Assembly (NCBI GenBank): GCA_015680685.1
Contig: MNCI01015611.1
Span: 376,901 to 440,900, forward strand
DNA length: 64,000 nucleotides
Direction: 5' to 3'
Source: Gnetum montanum
Lineage: Eukaryota; Streptophyta; Gnetopsida; Gnetales; Gnetaceae
The notes beneath the pieces were generated by a model. It saw only the letters and a program-made list of their open reading frames with translations, did not search any database and was not told the origin of the DNA. This document shows positions 1 to 11,035 of this stretch, piece after piece. The position numbers and the translations under genes are program-made. Numbering within the stretch: the first letter of the stretch is position 1; each line of letters opens with the position of its first letter.

Positions 1-285
1 GTTAGGATCCTACGGAATTGAGTTGTTGGTGCTATGGTATAACACTTCATTGTGAAGCTCAAGATTATAAAGGTTGTGGAAGCCTTAAAACCACATTTTC
101 AAGCCTAACAAGACCCTGCAGGGTTGAGTGATTGGTGTTGTGATAGAACACTCTAAAGTGAGGCTTGATGACTGTACATGGTGTGGATTCTTCAACCACA
201 TTTTGAGATAACCAAAGTCTAGAGGTGTGCATGTGATATATCCTCCATGTGTGGACTACCCAAGTTGGGAAACCACATTAAATTT
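1..285 (+). repeat. 3' part of the H1 5' LTR
   Basis: These bases match the last quarter of the complete copia LTR at 3040-4255 (compare 3921-4180) and of the H2 5' LTR (59361-59650). The match stops where the GT microsatellite begins, so the terminal CA and the primer binding site are missing. Confidence 0.8.
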
Positions 286-290
286 AGTGT

Positions 291-383
<93 letters not shown>

Positions 384-384
384 N
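286..384. repeat. GT/CA dinucleotide microsatellite ending in an assembly N
   Basis: An almost uninterrupted run of GT units (one TATG interruption near the start) ends at a single N at 384. It replaces the LTR end and primer site found at the matching position of H2 (about 59651-59757). The N suggests the true length is unresolved. Confidence 0.95.
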
Positions 385-387
385 TTC

Positions 388-1950
388 AAGAGTGAACAAT
401 GGAGTGAAATTCTTACACAAAGTTATCCATGTTCGATGGATTTGACTTTGGCTTTTGAAAAGCTAGAATGCAAGGATTCTTCGAATCCATGGAGTTTGAA
501 ATCTAGGAATCAATCTTGAAAGGCTACACTCCACCCATCGACGACACCCTTGGCATCATCAAGCCTCACAACAAATGATCACAAGAGGAAAAGGATAAGT
601 TCATGTTTGATTCAAAAGAAAAAAATTGTTTATATTGTTCTTTGAATAAATTTGAATTCAATAGGATATCAAGATGTAAAATGGCCAAAGAAATTTGGAA
701 AACTTTAGAAGCTACTTAGGAAGAAACCTCTATTGTTAAGCAATAGAAATTGTTAGTTCTACAAAGTGAATATGATACCCTCAAAATGTGAGAAGGTGAG
801 AAAATCAAGGATTATTTTTCTAGAGCTAACAATCTTGTTGTAGCCATTAGAGGAACAAGAAAATACTTTCCCAAAAGAAACATCATCATCAAAATTATCA
901 AAACTCTACAACTGAAGTTTAGGCCAAAGATCATAGCCATGGAGAAAATTAAAGATTTCTCAACTCTAAGATTTGAGGAACTTCAAAGTTCTCTCATCAC
1001 CTATAAAATGAATGTCTTAAGTGAAGGAGCAATTCAAGAAAAACCTATTACTCTAAAGACTGCCTCCAAGGAGAAGAGGTCAATGAGCATGATGAGGGCA
1101 ATGAAGATGAGATTACTCTTCTCTCAATAACACTATAATGATTGCTTAAAAGAAGAAACAAAGGGACATCTCAGCAACAACAAAGATCAAATTTTTCAAA
1201 GGCAAATAAAGAGGTAGAAATTTTTAGAATTCTTCCAATCTAGATTTTTCTTTCATAGAGTGTTAGGTTTGTGGAGGAAGAGACCATATGGCCTTCGAAT
1301 ACCCTAATGATCCAAATGATCACAAAGTTTAGCAAAAGAATAGATCCAATGATGAGGAATCGAAAAATACCAACTTTTACACAAGTTGGAATGGTGGTGA
1401 GTAAAGTGAAGAAGAAGCGTGTAATTCTTCTAAAGATTCTCATCTCATCTACCTGGTGCTTATTGATGAATCTTCCTCACATATGGCTGAACAACATGGT
1501 AAGTGTAACAAGAGGTATAGTGAATTTAAAGAAGAAATTTTTCTCTTACATCATTTGATTAGGAAGGAAAAGAAACTAGCATTTTCTAAGTTAAATTCTA
1601 TTCATACTAAAATGAAAGAAGAGATTTCAAACATAAAAGCTAAGATGCAACCACTAAGCTCTTGTAACAAGAATTATAGCAAGATTCAAGATGAGGAGAT
1701 TCCCAAAAATTATGCAAAGAGTTTAGAGGATGCAACACATGAAAATGTGAGCTCAAGTTCAAGCATAGTAAGGTTTGATAATTATGATCATAAGGATAAT
1801 ACTACTTTTATATTTAAAAATTATGATTTTATGCAAACTCTTAACCATGATGATCAAAATAAAATTAATGCTTGGTCTTGTCAAAAGGGGTTTGGTAAGG
1901 AAATTGTGCAAGTATCAATAAACAAAAATGAAGAGAAGTGGAGCTTTTAA
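388..1950 (+). pseudogene. Copia-type gag remnant of H1 (UBN2-like), with degenerate zinc knuckle
   Basis: Translations show features of the copia gag polypeptide family (UBN2): KMAKEIWKTLEA near 679-717, LLVLQSEYDTLKM near 750-789, then EGEKIKDYFSRANNLV and KFRPKIIAMEKIKDFSTLRF up to about 980. Near 1265-1300 a zinc-knuckle remnant (VCGGRDHMAFEYP) keeps one Cys and the His, but the last Cys is Tyr. The tail (1456-1950, 164 codons open) is charged and probably coiled-coil. Gag would form the cytoplasmic particle that packages element RNA. Stops at 718-720 (TAG) and 744-746 (TAG), plus a TGA near 790, kill the frame, and the same stops occur in H2. Confidence 0.75.
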
Positions 1951-3025
1951 AATAAAGCAAAAATTAATTCAAATTTCTATCACAAGGAAAATGAACAAAT
2001 AGAGACATCACATAAATGATCTAATAAAAGAGAACCTAAGGATGAGGAGGTTCTTCATGATAGGGGACCTCATATTAAACTCCATTAATCTTTTTGCTTT
2101 ATCAACAAGTAAGGTAAATCAAGGTAAGTCTCTATTTCTTTGCTTGTTAGTTAACAAGGATAATGTATGAGAAGTCTTAAATTATCCATGTCTTAGATCA
2201 AAAATGTGGAATAAGTGTCTAGAGTGTTTCTCTTATTCATTCATGATATTGATATAATTGATTTTGTGAAGATTTATAATAGCTCTTGTAATAATTTCCC
2301 TGTGATTTCATTTGATTTCTTGTCTTGCATCCAAATTTTCTTAACTTTGTCTTTGAGATGATTTTTCCATTTAGAAGATAAGACAATCCTCTAAAATTTC
2401 TTTCAATATCACTTGTTTAAGATCGAAATCTCTATAATTAAGCTTAATGTTGATCTATAGTTATAGTGTGTTTGTGATTAATTGCAGCCCCTTGTTTTGA
2501 CCTCAAAAGAGTAGTTCTTAATTTTCATAGTCACACTTTAAGTGGAGGATGTAGCACATTCCTCACTACATTTTGAGCAATAACATGATTACGCTATGGG
2601 AATGTATGCATCTAACATCCATGGTTTTCCCTTGTGAAGTTGTATGGATATATTTTTATGGAGATATGCCCATGTTGTATAAAAATGAAAATGATCTAAA
2701 TTCCAAGCACATTGCACTACTAACAAATTATTATTTTAGAGATATGTTGCTTAAGCCTTTGCTTCAAGATTGAATTTTACTTAAAAGGTTTTTTATGCTC
2801 TTACCAACTTTAGGACACCTATTCATGGACTTGATAAATACATACTCCATATATCTTTTTAGGATTATGAGTGATACTTAGCTCTTCATATTATATTATT
2901 ATTTTCTATCTTTTCTACCAAATTTTATGTAGCTTATCCTTTTTATTGCTATTCAAAAAGGGGGAGAGTAGTATGGCTATATTTGTATGATCACTAATCC
3001 ATTTTCTTATGTTTTGAACATCACC
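1951..3025 (+). other. Non-coding 3' internal part of H1
   Basis: About 1.1 kb between gag and the 3' LTR. It aligns with 61322-62391 of H2. The short open frame at 2573-2773 is not conserved in H2 (which differs by indels), so I do not call it a gene. No pol motif was seen in any frame I read. Confidence 0.6.
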
Positions 3026-3039
3026 AAAAAGGGGAAGAT
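3026..3039 (+). other. Polypurine tract of H1
   Basis: AAAAAGGGGAAGAT lies directly before the TG that opens the 3' LTR, the expected site for plus-strand DNA priming. The H2 equivalent at 62392-62405 is identical. Confidence 0.8.
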
Positions 3040-4255
3040 TGTGGAGCTTTTGGTGTGTTTTGGTGTGCTCAAAACATTAAGAAAAATGGAGACAAAGGTT
3101 GTTTGCATGGTTTTATGATTATTATGTTTGTAGGACTACATACATGGGAAACCAAGATGAGCTAAAGAGGGAAAGGAACAAACTATCCTAGAGCTCAAAG
3201 GAGCAGGTCATCCACGTGTCTTAAAAATGAACATCCAAAGAACGTGGACAAGAACCTAATATTGTATAAGAAAATTGAAGATCATTAAATCATATAAAAG
3301 ATCAAGGTTGTGGACAAGAATTGATGCATTCATCATGCAAGGAAAAGTGAAGAAAGACATCTCTGGGAAGCAATAGATATCTTGGCAAATTTGGAGAGAA
3401 CTTAGACAAAGATGTCTTCAGAAGAGCAAGACATCTTTCTTAGACAAAGACATCTTTCATGAGGTAGATATGTCTTACATATTCTAGACCAAGTCCAAAA
3501 AGATGTCTTCCATTATACAAAGATGTCTTCTAGTATGGAGACTTTAGAAATACATCTTTCAAGAAAAAAAGATATCTTCCTAGATATGAAGGCAAATTCA
3601 AAGAGATGTCTTAGGTATGGGAAAGAAATCTCCCATTACTATTAGTGATCATTAGCTAGCCATTGCACGAGTTTCTAGAAGTATTTAGCAACAAAAAAGT
3701 TATAAGAAGATGTCATGTGCATTGGAAAATGTGTAAGCCTTGTTGTATTCATTGTACAATCATTTGTAATCATCGAATTCTCTGTTGCTCTTCATTATCT
3801 TATCATTTTAGCATTGTAAAGTATGATGTACCTAATTATACAAGGATTGGCAATTGAGTTGCAATCATTCCTTGTAATTCCCATTCTTGTTGCCCTATAG
3901 GGTTGAGCTCCTTAAGCTTGTCAGGATCCTAGGGGATTGAGTTGTTCGTGCTACAATACAACACTCTGTGGAAGCCTTGAAATCACATTTCCAATCTTAA
4001 TGGGACCTTACAAGGTTGAGTGATTGGTGTTGTGGTACAACACTTCAGAGTAGGGCTTGATGATTATACAGGGTGTGGATCCTTCAATCACATTTTGAGA
4101 GCAATGAAGTCCAAAGGTGTGTTTGCAATCTACCCTCTGTATGTGGACTACCCAAGTTGGGAAACCATGTTAAATTTTTTGTGTGTGCTTTATTTATTTA
4201 TATTTTTATTTGGGGAACTTATTCATTCTCATATTTCTAAGTTCAACAATCCACA
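3040..4255 (+). repeat. 3' LTR of copia-type element H1
   Basis: A 1216-bp LTR that starts TGTGGAGC and ends TCCACA. It matches the H2 LTRs at 58506-59717 and 62406-63620. A cluster of AAGATGTCTT/AAGACATCTT-like motifs lies at about 3353-3620 (see findings). Confidence 0.88.
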
Positions 4256-4313
4256 AAAACTCCATCCATTTATATGTAACTTGAGGATGAATTTTTAGTC
4301 AATTGTGGGTGTA
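4256..4313 (+). other. Gypsy pre-LTR segment and polypurine tract interrupted by H1
   Basis: This short stretch contains GAGGATGAATTTTTAGTC and a G-rich run just before the LTR at 4314. The same block precedes the 3' LTRs of A (34960-34999) and of the right-hand copy (63621-63678), and, in reverse, the D LTR (11036-11075). H1 is therefore inserted just upstream of a gypsy polypurine tract. Confidence 0.75.
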
Positions 4314-5119
4314 TGATGAACCACTGAATGGTTACATCAATGCATCCTCATCAATGCATCCCCATCGATGCATGGGCTAATGTGTTGACACATAAAACAC
4401 TCATCAAAAATTCATCCATTTTTTATTCCTTAGTTACAATGAAGCTCTTGTAGTTTATTTTCTCTAGAGTTAGAATATTTTCTAAGTTCACATAGTAGGA
4501 GTCAAAGAGTGTATAGATCTTTATGTGAGCATTGATGAACTTGAGCACCTTTGTTTGAATGATAATAAAAATGAGCTTTTCTAATAAAACGTTGCAACAC
4601 TTGGAATAGATTAATGTCTCCTCATGCATTCATCATTCATGCACTTTACTTTAACAAATTTTAATTAAGAAATTAATGTAGATTAAATAGAAAACATAAG
4701 TACAACGACTTCCAACATACGTTTAATACTTGATAATCCTAGTAATGCTTAATGCTTGGTAATCTAGTGGCGCTATCACATGTTCTGGATGTGTACAAAA
4801 AGTGGAAATGGATGATTATGTTAGGATTAGTTAAATATTAGCTAGCTATTAGATCAATTAATCATATAATTACTTTATTCTTATTTTTAGGTAACTTAAA
4901 TCATAAAACATAAAATGATAAAAATCATATGCCTCAGTTACACTTAACCATATAGTAGTACTTCACAAGTGGAATTGAGAAGAGAAGAATGAAAATGGTT
5001 AGACTCACCTCCTAGAACCTAGCATACTTAAAAGTTAAAGTCTATGGAATTCGACTGAATCACTAAGTGAATGCTAGTGATTTGTATGGTTGGGCATAGT
5101 CTATACATGCTATTCATCA
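4314..5119 (+). repeat. Gypsy (Athila-like) LTR shared by two elements
   Basis: An 806-bp LTR, TGATGAACC to TTCATCA. A polypurine tract lies to its left and a primer site plus gag to its right, so it serves both as the 3' LTR of the element holding H1 and as the 5' LTR of element B. Its first 322 bp nearly match 63679-64000. It holds copies of the CTTGGTAAT box common to the gypsy LTRs here. I see no clear TATA box. Confidence 0.82.
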
Positions 5120-5140
5120 TTTGCATTGTTGCCAGGGACT
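5120..5140 (+). other. Primer binding site of element B
   Basis: TTTGCATTGTTGCCAGGGAC follows the LTR end. It corresponds to TTGGCACCGTTGCTAGGGAC of A (15741) and resembles the Athila-type primer site. Confidence 0.7.
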
Positions 5141-5271
5141 TTAGTTAGCTATGTGTACTATCTAGGACTTAGTGAAATTATTCAAAATCATTGTAATGAA
5201 TCTTAAAGTCATAAGCATTGAGAATAATAATAATATTATTAAAAAGAACACTAATTTTCTTTCCATCTAAA

Positions 5272-8002
5272 ATGTCTTCTTCTCACAGCGTTGATTCTCA
5301 ACAATTGTTTGAGCATACTTCCAATCAAAGATGTGATGGGTCAAAATAGTCGATGCCTAGTAATGTAAAGAATTATTTCTAATCCTAATGAGTATGTGTT
5401 AGAGTTCACCTTCATCCTACATCAAGATGAGCAAATGTGGTTGAGGGACATGGAGGGAAACATTATGTTTCTACCCAATCAATTAGTTTCTCCAATGCTA
5501 CTCCAAACTCTCATGAGATTGAGCATCTAGGGGATCCATGCTAAATATATTGTGCATAAGAAAGATTGGTAATAGGAGGCTCATTATGAAGCTTTGAAGA
5601 GGAAATGGTTCACTAACCCCTTATTCCTATTGGGCTAGAAAGATGGAAAGGATCCCTTCTCTAGGGGTTCTCACTTCTTTGACTCTTCAACCCTTGTCTT
5701 TGATGAGGGCAACCCAAACCAAAACTTGTAGTCCACCATTAACAATATGGAATCAAGGGAGAACAAGATCCCTTGATCATGAGGGACCCAGAGATGGAAG
5801 TTAGGCCAAGAACCAGGATAGGCATCGTGATGATGATAAACATGATGATTGTGGTCATGATTGAATAAGAGAAGGTGATGGACATCATGGTGGTTCTAGT
5901 CCTCTTTCCTCTTCACCTTGGTCATCCTCTTCTTCCTCCTCTAGCTTTGACGGAAGCCACAATGGATGTGACTATGATGGAGGTAACTAACAGGATAAAG
6001 ATGATCATAAGGCCTACCATAGAAGTAGAGACTAAGGGTATGGGTAATCAAGGAAGGCCAACCATCACAAAAGAAGGGAAAGCAAAGGACATCATGGGCA
6101 TCATGGCCATCATAGAGGTTGTAACCATGAAGAGCCTTTTCTTGCAATGAGGAACATGTTGAATATTTCCGAGGTAGTGAGAATTCAAACAAGGCATGTG
6201 AACAATATCCTCAAGTTTGAAGGGGGATACAACTCAAATCCACATAACCATCTTCAAGCCTTTCATGATGCCTATACCTTACAAAACATGGAGAACGAAT
6301 GAAAAAAATTAAAGTTGTTTCGAAGGATGTTTATCAAAGAAGCTAAAAGTTGGTGCTAGTCCTTAGAGTTCAAATCAATTAGTAGATGGAGTACGATGCT
6401 TTATCTCTTCAATGACAAGTATCAAATGTACTCCTAAGTGTCCAACTTGAGAAAGTAGATACAAGGTTGGAAACAAGGAATACATGAACCCTTGGATGCA
6501 ATCATGGGAAAGTACTATTCTCTCCTACATCAATGTCCTAGCCATGGTTATTCTCAAAGGAAGCAACTCTACCATACCATGGATGGGCTCTACATAGAAA
6601 CATGGAGAATTATTAGGATCTATGCCCAAGAGAAAATTTTAGAACTTAGAGCCCATTAGATTCAAAGGCTAATTAAGTTACCAAAGAAGAAAGAGAGTTG
6701 AAAAAAAAAGGAAAAGTACAAAGGAATACAACAAGAACCCTTCATGAAAGAAAGGTAAGTCCAATTCTATGGCAATGAGGAGGAGGCATCACTTGATGAG
6801 ATGGTGCAACACATGACATTGCTAATTCAAAAGTCTATTTTTGAAATTTTGACTAAGGTAGATAAAATATGGGACTCATTGGATGAGAAATTCCAAACTA
6901 CTTTGAAAATAGTAAAGGAATCCAAATAGCAAAGTAGTGATCATGATTGTAGGAAAAAGAAGGAAGTTGAACATGCCTACCAAAGGGGTAAGGGTAAGGC
7001 TACTGCCATAGAGGACGTTGTGGACACTGAATCAAATGATGATGATGGGTGTGACATTTTCCATTATAAACATCCTAAGGGATGTTGTCCCATTGTGTCA
7101 CACTTGTAGGAGTCTAGGGTGTATGCTCTAAATCCCAAATAGGCCAGAAGGCAAGCACCCAAAAGGTTGCCTTATCCTCAAGGAAACCCTAGGTAGTTCC
7201 ACCAGCAACAAGTCTACTATCTAAGTGTAGCTCCACCACAATCTTATGAGTAATACCATCAATGGTAGCACCCATAGTCATGGGGGATGCCACCACTAAG
7301 GTAGCAATACCCTTACTGATAGCTTGATTCATATGGGTACTATGTTTAACAACCCATTTCTCCATGTGACTCTTCTAGTCATGCTTCATTCTAGCATCAC
7401 TACTACCCTCCTAAATACTACAAATCATAATCTCTAAGAAGAGAAGCCCCATTTCCTCATTATCCTTCTCATCCTTTTGCACATGTTCCTCTACCCTCAA
7501 CTCAATTACCACCTACTCCATTAATGCAAGATGAAATTCTGGCTTAACTATAATAACATAACATCACTACAGCTATTAACATATAGTTGGCTCTTTAGTC
7601 AAGTTCTTTAGAAAGTAAATCCTTAAAAAGATCATTCTTTCCAACCAATAGTCCTACAAAGCCCTTAGATATATGTGGCTGATAGCCTACTTCTTCCTCA
7701 TCCTCTACATCTACATCATTCGAAAATCCTTCAAATCAAACACCTTCCCAACTGCATTCCATGATGTTGACCCATGCTTTCATAAATTGGATTAAGGCTA
7801 GCCACCTTCCAAAGAAAATTTCTAACCCTAGAAGTCCCCTTATATTTTTGCAAATTACTAGGAATAATCCTTGCAAGGTTCTTCTAGACTCAAGTTTTGA
7901 TGTGAATTTAATTTTCCATGACATGTATACAACTTAGAACCTGCCTCCACTCAAAAATAGCAACATTTATCTGAAGTTGGTAAATCAATCAATCACTATT
8001 TC
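5272..8002 (+). pseudogene. Gag-protease remnant of element B
   Basis: The frame opens with ATG TCT TCT TCT, the start shared with C and D. Gag motifs include FEGGYNSNPHNHLQAFHDAY (about 6215-6275), LKLFRRMFIKEAKSW (6310-6355), WSTMLYLFNDKYQ (6385-6425) and WKQGIHEPLDA (6470-6505), the usual order in an Athila-type gag. A degenerate Cys/His cluster lies at about 7048-7090, then a proline/glutamine/tyrosine-rich linker. The protease active-site block at about 7860-7915 reads LLDSSFDVNLI where DSG is expected. Many stops and frameshifts make it non-functional. It is cut off within protease. Confidence 0.75.
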
Positions 8003-8193
8003 AATGGGTTATTTAAACTAGTCAATAATATAACCTAATGGCATATTTCAATGGGTTTTTGCTTGTTTAAGCTTTGTTAAAAAATATAACCTAGGGCATA
8101 TTCTTGTCATTTCAATGTGAGGACTCAAACTTGCAGTCTCTATAGTGATTAACATGTATTTTAATTATGTCTGTTAGGGCTTTGTAATTTTAG

Positions 8194-9551
8194 ACTAGGA
8201 AGCATGAGACCGGATCACATCACCTCCAAAGTCTGATTACAACTTCAATGTTCTGGCTTCAATCAATGCTGGCATCGATATGGTAGTAGCCTTAAACCAT
8301 TTTTATACTTGTTTGCCTTTTAGTGTCCCCTTACATTAATGGTTATTATCTAATCATTATTCTCTAATGTGGGGTGTCACTAATTTCTAAGACATGAAAC
8401 TTCTATTTGCAGGTGATGGTACCTTTCGACTTTTAAACTTTCATAGCTGCTTTGACATCTCTGGTGAACTCAAACGAGATTCCAATGAGTAGAATAGACG
8501 ATGCTGTGAGGAGAATTTTAAGAGTAAAGTTCATAGCTGGTCTTTTTGAGAAACCATTTGCTGATAGGTCATTGTTAGGTGTGGCTGGAAGTCCGGTAGG
8601 CATAAATTCGTCCTCAGAATGCTTTGGTTTTACTTGATCTTGCAATTATAACTTCAGCAACCAATCAATTGTTTGAGTTCCAACTGATTTTCTTTCTAAT
8701 TTTAGGCTCACAGAGAACTTGCTAGGGAGGCTGTTCGAAAGTCACTGGTTCTTTTGAAGAATGGAAAGAGTTCAGGAAAGCCACTTTTGCCTTTGAGTAA
8801 GAATGCCTCCAAAATACTGGTAACAGGAAGCCATGCAGACAACCTGGGATATCAATGTGGAGGTTGGACTATAACTTCGAAAGGATTGAGTGGTGCAATC
8901 ACAATAGGTGATATAAGAATACCTTACATTGCTTGATATTGGATTTTACAATAACAACATAGCACAATTGATCCACTTTCCAGTTCAAGTGAATCACATA
9001 TTCATAATATGAACCCCAACAATTTGAACATTTTTGCAAGTACCACGATTCTTGAAGCTGTGAAATCAACTGTTAGCAATGCCACACAGGTGGTATTTGA
9101 GGAAAACTTATATACTGAGTTCCTGAAAAAGAACAAAGGATTTGATTACATAATTGCAGTGATAGGAGAACCTCCCTATGCTAAATCAGGTGGGGATAAT
9201 GTCACTCTGACAATACCATTAGGAGGCATACATATCATCAACACCCTGTGTAGCAATGAAGATGGTATCCCTTCTCTTGTAATCATGATCTCAGGCAGGC
9301 CTTTGGTGTTGGATCCTTATATTAACAAGATGGATGCACTTGTAGTAGCCTGGCTACCTGAAGCTGAGGGTCATGGTATCACAAATGTCATTTTTGGAGA
9401 CTTTGATTTCCATGGTAAACTTCCCAGAACATGGTTCAAAAATGTAGATCAGATGCCTATGAATGCTGGGGACAAACATTATGATCCACTCTTCCCTTTC
9501 AATTTTGGCTTGAGTATGAAATCCCAACCTCAATCTCACAGTTCTGATTAA
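8194..9551 (+). pseudogene. GH3 beta-glucosidase / glucan exohydrolase-like pseudogene, 3' exons only
   Basis: Plant GH3 enzymes cleave beta-glucans in the cell wall. Exons: 8194-8282 (ITSPPKSDYNF, SINAGIDMV), 8413-8595 ([23 protein letters not shown]), 8706-8908 ([31 protein letters not shown]) and 9042-9551 (TTILEAVKST, GEPPYAK, SGRPLV, AWLPEAEG, GKLPRTWFK, HYDPLFPF). The introns at 8283-8412 and 8596-8705 are normal GT-AG. The exons encoding the barrel and nucleophile Asp are absent: the first exon starts just after the usual VISD. Stops lie at 8196 (TAG), 8205 (TGA) and 8434 (TAA). The third intron no longer joins in frame, by one base. In the family motif YxETxGDN, which I recall as carrying the acid/base Glu, that Glu is Lys. 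The gene is dead, broken on its 5' side at element B. Confidence 0.88.
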
Positions 9552-10228
9552 ACAATAGCATTAGAAAGTTGTGTATCTATGACAGGGCTACTGTAAGCTA
9601 TTAAGCTATTAGGGGAATGAATTCATGTAAATGCAAGCATTATTAAGCAAAATGAAATTGACCAAGTTAATTCACTTCACTTGGGCTCAAATTAACAGGG
9701 GTGTTTAAAGTGAATACCATGATCAGTAGTATGCCTGGAAATGGCATGAAGAGATCTTCTTTGTATAGCTTTATAACTTCAATGGGTGAATTGTGGTACT
9801 TAACCACAGAATGAGAGGAATACTTTTTTAAAGAAAAGGCTTTACATATTGAAATTCATTATTCAAGTAAATATTGGATTATTGGTGAGATAAGAGGTAC
9901 GTCTAAAGTGGGCCTGCTGGGGACAGCCGATTGACATTAGCTCAGCGAATGTTATTAAATGTGTTTATCCTAACCATAAAATTTCTCTTTTTTGGTTTAA
10001 CCAGTGGAAAAGAATTATATATTTAAAGTTTATGCATAGGTAGTTATAAAATTTAAATATTATAATTTCAGTCCAGAAATACAACTATGCTTATGGCTTA
10101 TACTTCAGGGTGTCAGCACCTGAAAGAATGACTACAAAGTATACTAGTAACCTCTTCCTTCACAAGATAATAAGCTTACTTGAGCTGCCTCTTGATACTC
10201 TAAGATAGTTCTAAACTTATTAAAATGT
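9552..10228. other. Host DNA downstream of the GH3 pseudogene
   Basis: The likely 3' flank of the GH3 relic, ending at the target site of element D. AT-rich, with no coding signal, repeat or RNA gene seen. Confidence 0.5.
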
Positions 10229-11035
10229 TGATGACCAGCAAGGTACCCTTACACCCACTCATACAAATCACTAAAGTGGTATCCATGATCTAGTCAAATT
10301 CCGTCAACCTATAGTTATCTCACAAACTAGTTTCTCTAGGAAGTGAAACACCATTGAGAACATTCATTATCTTCCCAACTACACTTGTAAGGCTCAAGGG
10401 TATGGTTTAAGTGTAATTGAGGTATATGAATTTTTGTTGTTTTATATTTTATGATGTAATCGCCTACAATAAGAATAAGGGTAGAGTAGATTGAAAACTA
10501 ATGTCTATTGTCTATCTAGCCTAACACAAGTAATCGCCCCACTTTCTTGAACACATATAACATTGCTAAGTTATTAAACATTAAGCATTGTTGAGTTACC
10601 AAGTACTATATGAATGCTCGAAGTGGTTGTGCTCATGTTCACTAACTGCTGGAGATAAATTATTTAATCAAATGCATTAAAGTAAAGAATAGAAAAGTAA
10701 AATGCAATAAGGAAAATATTAAGCTATTCTTAGTGTTGCAAGGATTTTCAAAAGAGTGCATTTTATTCCCATCACACTATTGTGCTCGAACAAAGAACCA
10801 TACACACTTTAGACTCCTTCTACAGGCACTCAAAAAATATTCTAACTCTAGGAGGAAGAAACAACAAGAGCTTTTCTACCTTGCTTGAAAACTAAAAACT
10901 GATTAATGAAAAACTTTTCAAAATTGGAGCTCAAGCATGGTATTTATAGACTCAAGGTATATACCCTCAATATTAGACATTCAACATCAAATCTAGGCCT
11001 TGACATTGCAGCCAACATCAAATGATGATTTATCA
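10229..11035 (-). repeat. 3' LTR of element D
   Basis: An 807-bp LTR bounded by TGATGACC and TTTATCA on the plus strand. It matches 40166-40997. The minus-strand polypurine tract lies just to its right (11036-11060). A TATA-like TATTTATAG (plus strand) is at 10941-10949. Confidence 0.87.

Larger units (their letters stand above)
1..4255 (+). mobile_element. Copia-type gag-only LTR element H1 (5' end off-window)
   Basis: The end of a 5' LTR, a copia gag remnant, a non-coding 3' part, a polypurine tract and a full 3' LTR (3040-4255) can be seen. No protease, integrase, RT or RNase H is recognisable between gag and the 3' LTR, so the element resembles plant TR-GAG elements, which are mobilised by enzymes from other elements. 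Nearly the same sequence recurs at 59361-63620 (H2), where the 5' LTR and the tRNA-Met primer site are intact. The LTR end and primer site of H1 have been replaced by a GT microsatellite. The left boundary lies outside the window. Confidence 0.8.
5120..8002 (+). mobile_element. Truncated Athila-like gypsy element B (gag-protease only)
   Basis: Leader, gag and the beginning of protease follow the LTR at 4314-5119. Homology to element A runs to about 8002, then stops inside what looks like an intron of the GH3 pseudogene. No 3' LTR is present, so the right half has been lost. Confidence 0.75.

Noticed and set aside
227-519. Open frames with long Cys-Val repeats on the plus strand
   Set aside because: They are only the translation of the GT microsatellite and its flanks.
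1240-1443. Minus-strand open frame, present again at 60611-60814
   Set aside because: It is conserved only because H1 and H2 are copies. It lies opposite the degenerate zinc-knuckle part of gag, with no family match.
5875-6192. Methionine/isoleucine-rich plus frame and the opposite minus frame
   Set aside because: Wrong-frame readings of the histidine/aspartate-rich gag linker (GAT/CAT-rich DNA). The same artefact occurs at 39102-39509.
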